Origin: CAYPIE01 sp964410665 | Lineage (GTDB): Bacteria > Planctomycetota > Planctomycetia > Gemmatales > Gemmataceae | Direction: 5' to 3' | Length of the DNA stretch: 26,169 nt | NCBI GenBank assembly: GCA_964410665.1 | Contig: CAYPIE010000083.1 | Location: 1 to 26,169, forward strand | Shown: piece after piece, positions 1 through 7,324 of the stretch | Layout: every line of letters begins with the position of its first letter | Numbering within the stretch: the stretch's first letter is position 1 | Notes under the pieces: generated by a model | The model's database searches: none | What the model saw: the letters and a program-made list of their open reading frames with translations, nothing else | Told to the model about the DNA's origin: nothing | Made by a program: the position numbers and the translations under genes

Positions 1-168
1 TTCCCCGCACCGCAAGTGCCTCTGCCTCTTTCCCCGCACCGCAAGTGCCTCTGCCGCTTTCCCCGCACCGCAACCGCCTCTGCCTCTTCGCACCGCAAAC
101 GCCTCTGCTTCTTCTGCACCGCAAGCGCTTCTGCCTCTTTCCCCGCAGCGCAAGCGCTTCTGCCGCTT
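1..168 (-). repeat. Degenerate tandem repeat array directly 3' of pilT
   Basis: Six imperfect units begin near positions 1, 30, 59, 87, 112 and 139 (spacing 29, 29, 28, 25, 27). Read on the minus strand, the consensus is GGCAGAGGCNNTTGCGGTGC followed by GGGGAAAG; the two N positions and the GGGG run vary most. The array ends two bases before the pilT stop codon (171-173) and runs off the left edge, so its full length is unknown. The same family reappears at 26025-26130 in the opposite orientation. Unit lengths are not all multiples of three, which argues against coding. There are no unique spacers, so it is not a CRISPR. Confidence 0.85.
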
Positions 169-170
169 CT

Positions 171-1325
171 TTACAGAATTCCGGGTGCGGCGACCTTGAT
201 CCCCTTCATGGCCATCTTGAGCTGTTCGGGGTTGGGGGCAAACTCCAAAGCGGTCGCCATGTCAATGTCCTTGCGGTTAAACAGCTGCAACAGACTCTCG
301 GTGAAGTCGAGCATCCCTTCCAAAAAGCCGATGCGGATGGCGTCGGGCAACTTCTTGTCCTCTGACTTGAGGATCAGTTCGCGGATGGTCGGGTTGATGA
401 TCATGATCTCATTGGTCGGCACCCGTTGTACGCCGGGCTTGATCGCAGGCAGCAGCTTCTGGGCGACCACCGCCTTGAGGTTAAACGCCAGTGAGGTGCG
501 CACGGCGTGGTGCTTGTCCGGGGGGAACAGGTCCAGGATACGTCCGATGGTCGAGGCGGCTGTTGAGGCGTGGATGGTTCCGAAGACAACGTGGCCGGTT
601 TCGGCAGCGTGGATGCCTGCTTCGAAGGTGTCGGCATCACGCATTTCGCCGACCAGGATAACATCTGGGTCTTCGCGGACGGCGTGCTTGAGGGCCGTAT
701 GCCAATCGGAGACATCGAGTCCGACCTCGCGCTGGTTGACAATGGACATCCGGTCTTGGAAGACGAACTCGATCGGGTCCTCGATGGTCAGGATGTGCAG
801 GGCCTCGCGGCCGTTTATGTAGTCGAGCATCGAAGCGATGGTGGTCGACTTGCCGGAGCCGGTGACGCCGGCCAGGATGATCATCCCCTGCTCGAAGTGA
901 CACAACTTCTCGATGGAGGGAGGCAGGCCGAGTTTCTCGAAGGTAGGCACGCTGGTGTTGACGCGGCGGGCGACCATGGCCAGGTTGCCGCGTTGCTTGA
1001 ACAGATTGACGCGGAAGCGGCACTCGTCCTGTCCAATGATGTGGGCGAAGTCAGCGCCACCGGTGCGGGCGAGGATTTCGCGGTGGTGGTCGTTCATGAT
1101 GGGGTCGACCAGCTTTTCCATTTGGGCTTGGGTGATGGGCGGCATGTCCATGCGGACGATACTGCCGCGCAGTCGCATCATGCCGGGCTGGCCGGCCTTG
1201 AGGTGCAAGTCGGAAGCTTCGCGCTTCATAACCTCGCGGAAGAGTTTGTTGATTTGGGGTTCTTTGCGGGCTTCTGCGGGGACCGCTCCGTTCTCTTGCT
1301 TGGTGTTGAGATCGACGGTGGCCAT
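171..1325 (-). CDS. pilT: Type IV pilus retraction ATPase PilT
   Basis: A 384-aa secretion-type hexameric ATPase that would power retraction of type IV pili (twitching motility, DNA uptake) at the cytoplasmic face of the inner membrane. Visible motifs: the N-terminal PAS-like region with SDLHLKAG (residues 38-45); Walker A GVTGSGKS (153-160); Asp box TIEDPIEF (180-187); Walker B DVILVGEMRD (221-230) with the catalytic Glu; and the His-box segment GTIHAST (249-255). Length and motif order fit PilT, and the Walker B/His-box text is PilT-like rather than PilB-like, although PilU or another paralogue cannot be excluded. The ATG at 1325 is preceded by AAAGGAT five bases upstream. It lies 24 bp downstream of hisF on the same strand, so co-transcription is likely, though the pairing is functionally odd. 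No other pilus genes are in the window. Confidence 0.93.
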   Translation of the reverse strand: MATVDLNTKQENGAVPAEARKEPQINKLFREVMKREASDLHLKAGQPGMMRLRGSIVRMDMPPITQAQMEKLVDPIMNDHHREILARTGGADFAHIIGQDECRFRVNLFKQRGNLAMVARRVNTSVPTFEKLGLPPSIEKLCHFEQGMIILAGVTGSGKSTTIASMLDYINGREALHILTIEDPIEFVFQDRMSIVNQREVGLDVSDWHTALKHAVREDPDVILVGEMRDADTFEAGIHAAETGHVVFGTIHASTAASTIGRILDLFPPDKHHAVRTSLAFNLKAVVAQKLLPAIKPGVQRVPTNEIMIINPTIRELILKSEDKKLPDAIRIGFLEGMLDFTESLLQLFNRKDIDMATALEFAPNPEQLKMAMKGIKVAAPGIL

Positions 1326-1349
1326 ACCTGATCCTTTAAGTTCGAGGGG

Positions 1350-2126
1350 TTAAGCGGGCGTCAGCAGCCGAACCGGGATGCCCTGTTCGGCCAGATACGC
1401 CTTCGTCTCCGCAATGGTGAACTCGTGGTAGTGAAAAATTGACGCCGCCAGTGCTGCATCGGCGCCGGCAACAAATGCCTGCCGCAGGTGTTCGGGGTGC
1501 CCCGCGCCGCCGCTGGCAACCACAGGGATGGTCACCGCCCGCGTGACAGCTTCAATCATAGGGATATCATACCCGTTCTTGGTGCCGTCTGCATCCATGG
1601 AAGTCAGGACGATTTCCCCAGCGCCAAGTTGCTCGACTTGCTGGGCCCAGGCCACCGCTTCGAGGCCGGTGGGTTGGCGGCCGCCGTGGATGTGCACTTC
1701 CCAGAATTCTTGCCCATCGCGCATGACCCGGCGCGGGTCAATGTTGACGACCGTGGCACAGCGACCAAAGGCACCGGCGATCTGCCGGATCAGTTCGGGG
1801 TTTTTCACTGCCGACGAGTTGAGGCTAACTTTTTCGGCTCCTGCCTGGATAAGTTGGGTAGCGTCGTGCAGGCTGCGGATGCCGCCGCCGACGGTGAAGG
1901 GCATAAAGAGTTCCTCCGCGACCCGGCGGACCATGTCCAGCAAGATGGACCGATCTTCATGGGAGGCGGTAATATCCAGAAAGACGAGTTCATCCGCGCC
2001 GGCTTGCTCATAGCCTCGGGCAATTTCGACCGGGTCGCCGGCATCTTGCAAGGCGACAAAGTTCACACCTTTGACCACCCGACCGCGGTCGACGTCCAAG
2101 CAAGGGATAATGCGTTTTCTGAGCAT
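1350..2126 (-). CDS. hisF: Imidazole glycerol phosphate synthase subunit HisF
   Basis: A 258-aa TIM-barrel cyclase subunit of histidine biosynthesis. With the glutaminase HisH it converts PRFAR plus ammonia to imidazole glycerol phosphate and AICAR. Family signatures are clear: N-terminal KRIIPCLDVDRGRVVKG with the catalytic Asp in CLDVD (residue 11), the phosphate-binding VGGGIRS, NIDPRR holding the second catalytic Asp, MDADGTKNGYD, and VVASGGAG near the C terminus. The reading frame stays open 57 codons further upstream, but the start at 2126 (MLRKRIIPCLD) matches the usual HisF N terminus and length, so the extension is probably untranslated leader. The ribosome-binding site is weak. No other his genes flank it, as is common where the pathway is scattered. 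Confidence 0.95.
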   Translation of the reverse strand: MLRKRIIPCLDVDRGRVVKGVNFVALQDAGDPVEIARGYEQAGADELVFLDITASHEDRSILLDMVRRVAEELFMPFTVGGGIRSLHDATQLIQAGAEKVSLNSSAVKNPELIRQIAGAFGRCATVVNIDPRRVMRDGQEFWEVHIHGGRQPTGLEAVAWAQQVEQLGAGEIVLTSMDADGTKNGYDIPMIEAVTRAVTIPVVASGGAGHPEHLRQAFVAGADAALAASIFHYHEFTIAETKAYLAEQGIPVRLLTPA

Positions 2127-2268
2127 AAGACGTGGATTCTCTAAGTATGACCCCGCTTTGAAGGCTGCTTTGCCGTCGTTGGGCAGCACGGCGGAGGGAA
2201 AGCCGCAGGCCAGAGGGTTTAAGGACCAGGCATCCGTATTGGGTACGGTTTGGCCTAAAGGAATGGGT

Positions 2269-2297
2269 ACATTAGAGCGTGAGGGTTGACCGGTCAA
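2269..2297 (-). promoter_or_regulatory. Candidate hisF promoter overlapping a 12-bp palindrome
   Basis: On the minus strand the perfect palindrome TTGACCGGTCAA (2286-2297) supplies a -35-like TTGACC. It is followed after 17 bp by TAATGT, or after 15 bp by the better -10 TCTAAT (2271-2276). It lies about 145-170 bp upstream of the hisF start and just downstream of the microprotein terminator, where a new promoter is expected. The palindrome could also be an operator. Confidence 0.35.
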
Positions 2298-2315
2298 TCC
2301 CCGCCGCTGCGCGTA

Positions 2316-2346
2316 GAAAAACCTCCCGATGGGAATCCGGGAGGTT
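2316..2346 (-). terminator. Rho-independent terminator of the microprotein gene
   Basis: The 8-bp stem AACCTCCC (2320-2327) / GGGAGGTT (2339-2346) with an 11-nt loop is followed on the minus strand by a run of five T. It lies 60 bp downstream of the 2407-2562 gene, which supports that small frame being a real transcription unit separate from hisF. Confidence 0.75.
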
Positions 2347-2406
2347 CATGGTCGGTGATCAAGATGACGGGAGAACCGTCGGGAGCTTCAGAAGGTGCTT
2401 GCTCTT

Positions 2407-2562
2407 CTATCCCATACGGTTTGCGGCAGTCCACAACATATAGGCGACACGCTCACGTATTTGCCGCTCTCGTTGCATATACACGAGATAATAATCTCGC
2501 CACATGTAATAGAGCGTGGCAATGGCGAGGGCGGCCAAGTTGCATGACAGCAACTGCATCAT
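2407..2562 (-). CDS. 51-aa single-pass membrane microprotein, unknown function
   Basis: The frame encodes a 51-aa protein with a hydrophobic stretch (LLSCNLAALAIATLYYMW, residues 4-21), then a charged and aromatic segment (RDYYLVYMQRERQIRERVAY) and a short tail. This suggests one transmembrane helix with a basic amphipathic cytoplasmic helix. The frame extends upstream, but the tandem ATGs at 2559 and 2562 follow a perfect GGAGG (2572-2576) with 9-nt spacing, which fixes the start. An intrinsic terminator lies just downstream. I do not recognise the family. It is flanked by hisF and a DtxR-type regulator, neither of which suggests a role. The coding case rests on the strong Shine-Dalgarno, the terminator and a protein-like composition. 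Confidence 0.6.
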   Translation of the reverse strand: MMQLLSCNLAALAIATLYYMWRDYYLVYMQRERQIRERVAYMLWTAANRMG

Positions 2563-2628
2563 GGCTCGAAGCCTCCAGAATCCGGATGACTGCTGCAGCC
2601 ATCCACCGTCGTCTAGGATGAAGAACAA

Positions 2629-2644
2629 AAGAGCAATCGCTCTT
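2629..2644. other. Small hairpin upstream of the microprotein gene
   Basis: AAGAGC-AATC-GCTCTT forms a perfect 6-bp stem with a 4-nt loop. On the minus strand it is followed by TTGTTCTT, so it could act as a leader attenuator or a weak backup terminator for the regulator gene upstream. There is no further support. Confidence 0.35.
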
Positions 2645-2652
2645 CTGGAATA

Positions 2653-2681
2653 ACGCTAGAACAGTTCCCAAATTCGGTCAA
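2653..2681 (-). promoter_or_regulatory. Candidate promoter of the microprotein gene
   Basis: TTGACC (2676-2681) is separated by 17 bp from TAGCGT (2653-2658) on the minus strand. The -35 is good and the -10 poor. It would give a leader of roughly 85 nt containing the hairpin at 2629-2644. Confidence 0.25.
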
Positions 2682-2730
2682 AAGAAGCGAAAAGAAATTG
2701 AAAATGCAAGTAATTTCCTGGCTCTCGGCG

Positions 2731-2763
2731 AAAAAAAACCGGCTCTTTCATGAACCGGAGCCG
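2731..2763 (-). terminator. Rho-independent terminator of the DtxR-family gene
   Basis: On the minus strand CGGCTC (2758-2763) pairs with GAGCCG (2740-2745), followed by GTTTTTTTT. It begins about 15 bp past the stop codon of the 2779-3465 gene and so ends that transcript. Confidence 0.8.
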
Positions 2764-2778
2764 CCTAGAACGGAAAAT

Positions 2779-3465
2779 TCAGGCTTCTGAACTCCGTCGA
2801 CTGCTGACTAACTCGCCCTGTAAACCGGCGAGGCCCTCGCTCCCCACCTGGATTAGGCGGCCATCGACGCGCAGATTGAACACATCGTCGAGGGGTTGAT
2901 GCTCCACAATCTCGACATGAGCCCCTGGGACCAAGCCTTGCTCGCGCCAGCGACGAAGCCGGGCTGGGTTATCATCTTGAACTTCGCGGATGATAATATG
3001 TTGTCCGATCTCAAACTTGTGCAACTTTTTTAAGTCGCGTAAGACGAGCTGGCCGTCGGAAGTGGGGATCAAATGGCCGTGCGGATCTTCCAGTGGTTCG
3101 CCTAAATAGGCAGCGATAGCCTGCTCGAGCCGCGGCGAAATGGCATGCTCGAGCGCCTCCGCCTCGGCATCGACCTCGCTCCAATCCAGGCCCAACACCC
3201 GGGTCAAGAACAGTTCCACCAGCCGATGCCGGCGAATCACCCGTCGAGCTTCGGTAAGTCCTTTGGGGGCCAAGCGAGCGCCCTGACCAGGCTCGTAGAC
3301 AATCCATTCAGAATCAGATAGGCGCTTGAGCATTCCGGTGACCGAGGGGGCGCGTACCTGCAGCAGTACAGCGATTTCGTTGGGCGAGACACTCTGCACA
3401 TCACCGCCGAGCCGATGAATCGCTTTGAGATAATCCTGGACGGCCATGCTCGGCTGGTCCGCCAT
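2779..3465 (-). CDS. DtxR/MntR-family metal-dependent transcriptional regulator
   Basis: A 228-aa cytoplasmic DNA-binding regulator of the iron/manganese-sensing DtxR family. The N-terminal winged helix (about residues 8-72) has the recognition helix VRAPSVTGMLKRL. The dimerisation and metal-binding domain (about 75-135) carries His80 and Glu84 in HRLVELFL and the triad Glu103-x2-Glu106-His107 in EALEHAIS. Glu at the first position resembles MntR or IdeR-like sites more than the Cys of classical DtxR. A C-terminal FeoA/SH3-like domain (about 140-220) is present, which short MntR proteins lack. The ATG at 3465 has GAGG seven bases upstream; a second Met at residue 7 has no such site. No metal transporter is adjacent, so the regulon cannot be read from context. 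A terminator follows and a good promoter precedes it. Confidence 0.88.
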   Translation of the reverse strand: MADQPSMAVQDYLKAIHRLGGDVQSVSPNEIAVLLQVRAPSVTGMLKRLSDSEWIVYEPGQGARLAPKGLTEARRVIRRHRLVELFLTRVLGLDWSEVDAEAEALEHAISPRLEQAIAAYLGEPLEDPHGHLIPTSDGQLVLRDLKKLHKFEIGQHIIIREVQDDNPARLRRWREQGLVPGAHVEIVEHQPLDDVFNLRVDGRLIQVGSEGLAGLQGELVSSRRSSEA

Positions 3466-3493
3466 GGTCTGGCCTCGGGCTTCCCGGGAAAAA

Positions 3494-3539
3494 CCGCAAC
3501 ATTAATCAAAACAATACCCAATTTATTGCGGAATGCCAA
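3494..3539 (-). promoter_or_regulatory. Promoter of the DtxR-family gene with flanking inverted repeat
   Basis: On the minus strand TTGGCA (3534-3539), a 17-bp spacer and TATTGT (3511-3516) match a sigma-70 promoter 5/6 and 4/6. The inverted repeat CCGCAA (3494-3499) / TTGCGG (3526-3531) brackets the -10 and could be an operator for autoregulation; it does not resemble textbook DtxR or MntR boxes. The 96-bp gap to the upstream DUF427 gene suggests independent transcription. Confidence 0.5.
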
Positions 3540-3561
3540 TGGGAGTGGCCGCCCAGCTGGT

Positions 3562-4056
3562 TTACCAGCCCATGGTGCCCGAGGCTCCCTTGAACGGCCC
3601 GACAATCCGAGAGGTAATCCAGCCGCCGTAGAAATCCCCGGGCTGAGCCTGGACCTGCTCACCATCCAGGAAGCAGGCTTCCATGCGGCTGGGGTAGAAC
3701 GCCACATAGTCTTTCAGGGTGGCAAAAGCGGGTACCGGTTGGGGGTAGTACCAGGCGGCAGCGATGGCACGCTGTTCGCCAACCTGGATCGTGTAGTATT
3801 TGGCCTTGCCCTTCCACTCACACCAGGATTGGCGATCGGCTGGTTGCAAATACTCCATCCGGATGTCTTCGGGCGGCAAATAATAGACTGGGGGGTGCGA
3901 GGTTTCGAGTACCCGTTTCGCCCGGGTGGTCTCGGCGAGCACAACGCCGTTGAAATAAATTTGGATCGGCTGGCTGACCTCTTCGAGTCGTGGTGGCCGA
4001 GGATAGTCCCAGACCGATTCTTGACCGAGACCGGGTTCGATCCGTTGCGGTCGCAT
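3562..4056 (-). CDS. DUF427 domain protein
   Basis: A 164-aa protein of the DUF427 family, a small beta-rich cytoplasmic fold of unknown biochemical role. Typical segments are VWDYPRPPR near residue 16, FNGVVLAET, RAKRVLETSHPPVYYLPPEDIRMEYL, CEWKGKAKYY, AAWYYPQPVPAF, DYVAFYPSRM and GDFYGGWITS. The frame is open 14 codons further upstream, but the ATG at 4056 (MRPQRIEPG) has a perfect GGAGG seven bases ahead and begins like other members, so it is preferred. It is transcribed toward the DtxR-type gene with a 96-bp gap. The family name is secure; no function should be inferred from it. Confidence 0.88.
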   Translation of the reverse strand: MRPQRIEPGLGQESVWDYPRPPRLEEVSQPIQIYFNGVVLAETTRAKRVLETSHPPVYYLPPEDIRMEYLQPADRQSWCEWKGKAKYYTIQVGEQRAIAAAWYYPQPVPAFATLKDYVAFYPSRMEACFLDGEQVQAQPGDFYGGWITSRIVGPFKGASGTMGW

Positions 4057-4351
4057 GCATAAGCCTCCATCACAAGCACACCAGGGAGCAGGATGCATCC
4101 ATTGGTAAGCATCCCGTCTGGCGCCTGTCCAGACTCTGCCTGGAGCCAGTGGGAGCAGGGTCTGGTTGGAAGGGCCGGCTGTTGACCTGACGGTGGGCTG
4201 ACCGGCTCGAGCAAGGGCCGCCAGTGAAGCCGGTGGTTGGTGATGGGGGGCGGCTGCCTGGAAGGGGTGGGTCGTCAGTCCCCGTCATAGCTGCTAAGGT
4301 GAACAAAAAGATTCTCTCGTCGTCGGACCGTGGACCGGATTCCAAGCCAAT
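4057..4351. other. Divergent intergenic region without a recognised gene
   Basis: These 295 bp separate the divergently transcribed DUF427 protein and the permease and must hold both promoters. Short frames exist on both strands but lack convincing start sites or protein-like composition. I see no strong -10/-35 pair or long inverted repeat. Confidence 0.5.
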
Positions 4352-6967
4352 ATGATCGCGATCTTTTCCATTTTTCGAACGCTTAGTCTGCGCTACATTT
4401 GGCAACATCGGGCTCGGTCGCTGCTGATCGTGCTGAGTATTGCCTTGGGCGTAGCCACGCTGATCTCAACCCAGATCCTATCGCAGTGCCTGGAACTGGC
4501 CGCGTCGCAATCGGTGACGCCGCTGAAAGGGGCGCAGGCTGATCTGTTCATTGACAATGGCGAGGTAGGAGTGCACCGATCGCTGGCCGCTGAAGCAGCG
4601 AAGCTGCCTGGGGTGGCCACGGCGACGCCTTTAGTGTTTGAGCGGGTGATTGTCCCCGAGCTCGATCGGCGGACCGCTATTCTTCTTGGCAGCGAACTGA
4701 CCGAACCGACCGTGGCTGCGGAACGGTTTGGGGTCAAACTGACTTGGACATTGCGTGGCTTTCCTAAACAGTTGGCACCACCGGTATTCATTGGCCGGGC
4801 GCTGGCGGATGCGCGGCAACAGCGGGGCATTCCGGTAGAGGATCCCCTGAAGGTCCGCATTCACGGTCGTGACGTCACCTTTCTGCCGGTGGGCATTTTG
4901 GATATCGAGTCAACGGGCCCAGGGGCCAGTTTGGGCCGCAATGTGTTGGCGATGGAGATCGGTCAGGCCTGTCGAGTTCTGCAAAGTGGTGCTCCGCAAC
5001 GCCCGGATCTGGTGACGCGGATCGATGTGTTTCTAGAGCCCGAGGCGAGCCTGGCCAGCGTACGTGCTGAACTGGCAGCAATCATTGGCAGCCGGGCCAT
5101 GGTTCGCACGCCCGAAATGCAGGGCCAGGCCACCAATGAAGTGGTCGGGGGCATTCGGGCCGGCTTCACTGTCTGTGCCATCGGAGCCATGGTAGTAGGG
5201 ATGTTTTTGGTCTACAACGCCCTGTCGGTGAGTGTCACCGAGCGGCGGCATGAGATCGGCATCCTGCGTTCGCTGGGGGCGACACGCTTTCAGGTGGCCG
5301 GGGGGTTTGCCGTCGAAGCGATGTTTCTGGGACTGATTGGAGCGTTGGTCGGCTTGCCCCTAGGAGATGCTCTGGCCCAGCTGGCCTTGTCCCAGATTGA
5401 AGGTGAGCTGCGCTCGCTGTTTTTGCGCAGCGATGTCGAGGAGGTCCATCTCAGCTTGCCCTTGATGTTACTGGCGATGGCCGCGGGGATGCTGACTGCC
5501 TTGGGCGCAGCGCTGGTCCCCGCCATTCAGGCGGCCAACGATCAACCCGCCGATGCGGTTCGTCGGGCGCCCAAAGCGGGCGGTGGCTTTTGGGGCAGGT
5601 TGCATCAGGCGGCGTGTGCACTGCTGATTGGGGTGGGACTGGGCATGGTGCTGTTACGCGACTACTTGCCCGGACGGGCTGGGACGCATGCGGGGATGGC
5701 CTTGTTCATGACGGGACTGTTGCTGGCGATGCCCTTGCTGGTGACCCGATTCGCTCACTGGATTCGTCCGGTGTGTCGCTGGCTGTTTGGCATTGAGACC
5801 CGGCTTGCGGCGGATAATCTGATCCGCTCACCCGGACGTACCGGTGTGGTCATTGGTGCATTTGGCGCGGGGGTGGCACTCATGTTCCAGATCGCTGGAG
5901 TGGGTCGTAGTAATGAAGAGCCGGTGATGCAATGGCTCAACCGTGTCATCACGGCCGATCTGGTCTTGTTTGGCGACACGTTGGCCGCGGCGACGAGCTC
6001 GACCGCTCCACTCCCTGCCGAGTTCCGTGAGGAGATTACAGCGCTCGAGGGGGTCGAGGAGGTAATTGGCATCCGCTATATCCGACCGGAATTTGCCGGT
6101 ACCCGGGTCTTTCTCATTGCTCTGGACGCCGTGCCCTTTGCCGAGCAGACCGAGCGACGAAGCCCGATTGAACTGCCCAATTTGCACCTGCTCAAACAGT
6201 TGCCCGAGCCAAATACGGTGCTGGTGTCGCAAAACTTCGCGGTTCGCTATGGCGTGCGCACCGGCGATACGATCCGGTTGCCGACCCCTAGCGGCAAAGT
6301 CTCGCTGCGGGTTTGCGGCGAGGTCATCGACTATTCCTGGAATCAGGGCAGCTTGTTTATGGATCGGGCCGAATATGCTCGGCTATTTCAGGATCCGCTG
6401 GTCGATGTCTATCACGTGTTTCTGGAAACCTCGGCAACGCCTGAGCAGGATAGTTTATCGCCGTCCGCGGGGACCCGGGTGCGTACGTTTGCCGAAGCAA
6501 ATTCGATCGCGGTCGCTGACCGCCAATTTGTCTGGGATTATCTCGGCGGATTGATCCAACGGGTTTATCAGTTGGCTTACTTACAAGAAATCATTGTGGG
6601 TGTGGTGGCCTCCTTGGGAATTGTCACGGCATTATTGATTTCGGTATTGCAGCGACGACGCGAGATTGGCCTGTTACGCGCTGTCGGTGCCACACGTGGG
6701 CAAATTCTTCGCTCGGTGCTGGCTGAGGCGATTTTGATGGGAGTGTTGGGCACGATTCTTGGCATCTTAATCGGCCTGCCGCTGGAGTGGTTTGTCCTGC
6801 AGGTGGTGCTTTACGAGGAATCGGGCTTTCTGTTTGATGTGCTGATTCCCTGGACCGCCACGGCAGGGATCGCCTTGGGAGCGTTTGTGGTCTCGTGCCT
6901 CGCTGGGCTCCTCCCGGCGTTCCATGCTATGAACCTCAACATTCCTGAGGCGATCGCCTACGAATAA
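4352..6967 (+). CDS. ABC transporter permease with two FtsX/MacB-type domains
   Basis: An 871-aa inner-membrane protein with duplicated FtsX-like permease architecture. An N-terminal helix (about residues 23-42, LLIVLSIALGVATL) leads into a MacB-like periplasmic domain (about 50-265). The first FtsX domain follows (about 270-400, with RRHEIGILRSLGATRFQV), then two central helices (about 415-455), a second periplasmic region, and a C-terminal FtsX domain (about 745-865, with RRREIGLLRAVGATRGQIL). The two near-identical coupling-loop motifs (EIG-LR-GAT) show internal duplication. Such permeases usually serve lipoprotein export or large-substrate efflux with an ATPase of the LolD/MacB type; none is encoded within the neighbouring 4 kb on either side, so the partner must be elsewhere. 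The start has no clear Shine-Dalgarno but sits correctly before the first helix. Substrate unknown. Confidence 0.88.
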   Translation: MIAIFSIFRTLSLRYIWQHRARSLLIVLSIALGVATLISTQILSQCLELAASQSVTPLKGAQADLFIDNGEVGVHRSLAAEAAKLPGVATATPLVFERVIVPELDRRTAILLGSELTEPTVAAERFGVKLTWTLRGFPKQLAPPVFIGRALADARQQRGIPVEDPLKVRIHGRDVTFLPVGILDIESTGPGASLGRNVLAMEIGQACRVLQSGAPQRPDLVTRIDVFLEPEASLASVRAELAAIIGSRAMVRTPEMQGQATNEVVGGIRAGFTVCAIGAMVVGMFLVYNALSVSVTERRHEIGILRSLGATRFQVAGGFAVEAMFLGLIGALVGLPLGDALAQLALSQIEGELRSLFLRSDVEEVHLSLPLMLLAMAAGMLTALGAALVPAIQAANDQPADAVRRAPKAGGGFWGRLHQAACALLIGVGLGMVLLRDYLPGRAGTHAGMALFMTGLLLAMPLLVTRFAHWIRPVCRWLFGIETRLAADNLIRSPGRTGVVIGAFGAGVALMFQIAGVGRSNEEPVMQWLNRVITADLVLFGDTLAAATSSTAPLPAEFREEITALEGVEEVIGIRYIRPEFAGTRVFLIALDAVPFAEQTERRSPIELPNLHLLKQLPEPNTVLVSQNFAVRYGVRTGDTIRLPTPSGKVSLRVCGEVIDYSWNQGSLFMDRAEYARLFQDPLVDVYHVFLETSATPEQDSLSPSAGTRVRTFAEANSIAVADRQFVWDYLGGLIQRVYQLAYLQEIIVGVVASLGIVTALLISVLQRRREIGLLRAVGATRGQILRSVLAEAILMGVLGTILGILIGLPLEWFVLQVVLYEESGFLFDVLIPWTATAGIALGAFVVSCLAGLLPAFHAMNLNIPEAIAYE

Positions 6968-7324
6968 AGGGAAAGAGGCATTTGGTTCATTGAGAAAAAG
7001 TAGCGTTGTGAAGCTCAGTTGGGTACTTGGCTGTTCGGTTTATAACAGTCAAGATTTTTTTCGAGGCTTTCGGGTGAGGAGAATCGAGGGGAATTCCTGG
7101 AATCGCTCGTTCCAGGACGATCCATGTAGTAGGATTATGGAGCTGATTAATTACTATTCTTGCCATATCGACAGTAAGTGTTGTGATCATCCGATTTTAG
7201 GCGCTCAGTCGTCGTCGTGGTCTGGCAAGTGAACCTAGCGGTTGAGCGTGACGAGGATCCGATGGTGGTGTTGCGACTACTCAACGGGATCCACTAGGTT
7301 GGATTCGGTTCCGGAGCAAAGCCC
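6968..7324 (+). promoter_or_regulatory. Long upstream region of the hybrid kinase with promoter and stem-loops
   Basis: These 357 bp contain no convincing gene. TTGGGT (7019-7024), a 16-bp spacer and TATAAC (7041-7046) form a plausible sigma-70 promoter, giving a leader of about 275 nt. Inside it are the hairpin TCCTGGAA/TTCCAGGA (7095-7102 and 7110-7117) and a larger two-part stem close to the start codon: AACCTAG/CTAGGTT (7232-7238 and 7294-7300) plus GTTGAG/CTCAAC (7241-7246 and 7280-7285). The inner arms may form a regulatory leader or belong to a small RNA. Confidence 0.4.

Noticed and set aside
1..168. CRISPR array
   Set aside because: The units are contiguous and degenerate with no unique spacers, and no cas genes are present.
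16..822. Long plus-strand open frame across the repeat array and pilT
   Set aside because: It is antisense to pilT, and its first part is only the translated repeat (low-complexity Ser/Ala/Leu/Cys).
2127..2297. N-terminal 57-residue extension of HisF
   Set aside because: The frame is open, but the extension has no homologous feel and the internal Met gives the normal HisF N terminus.
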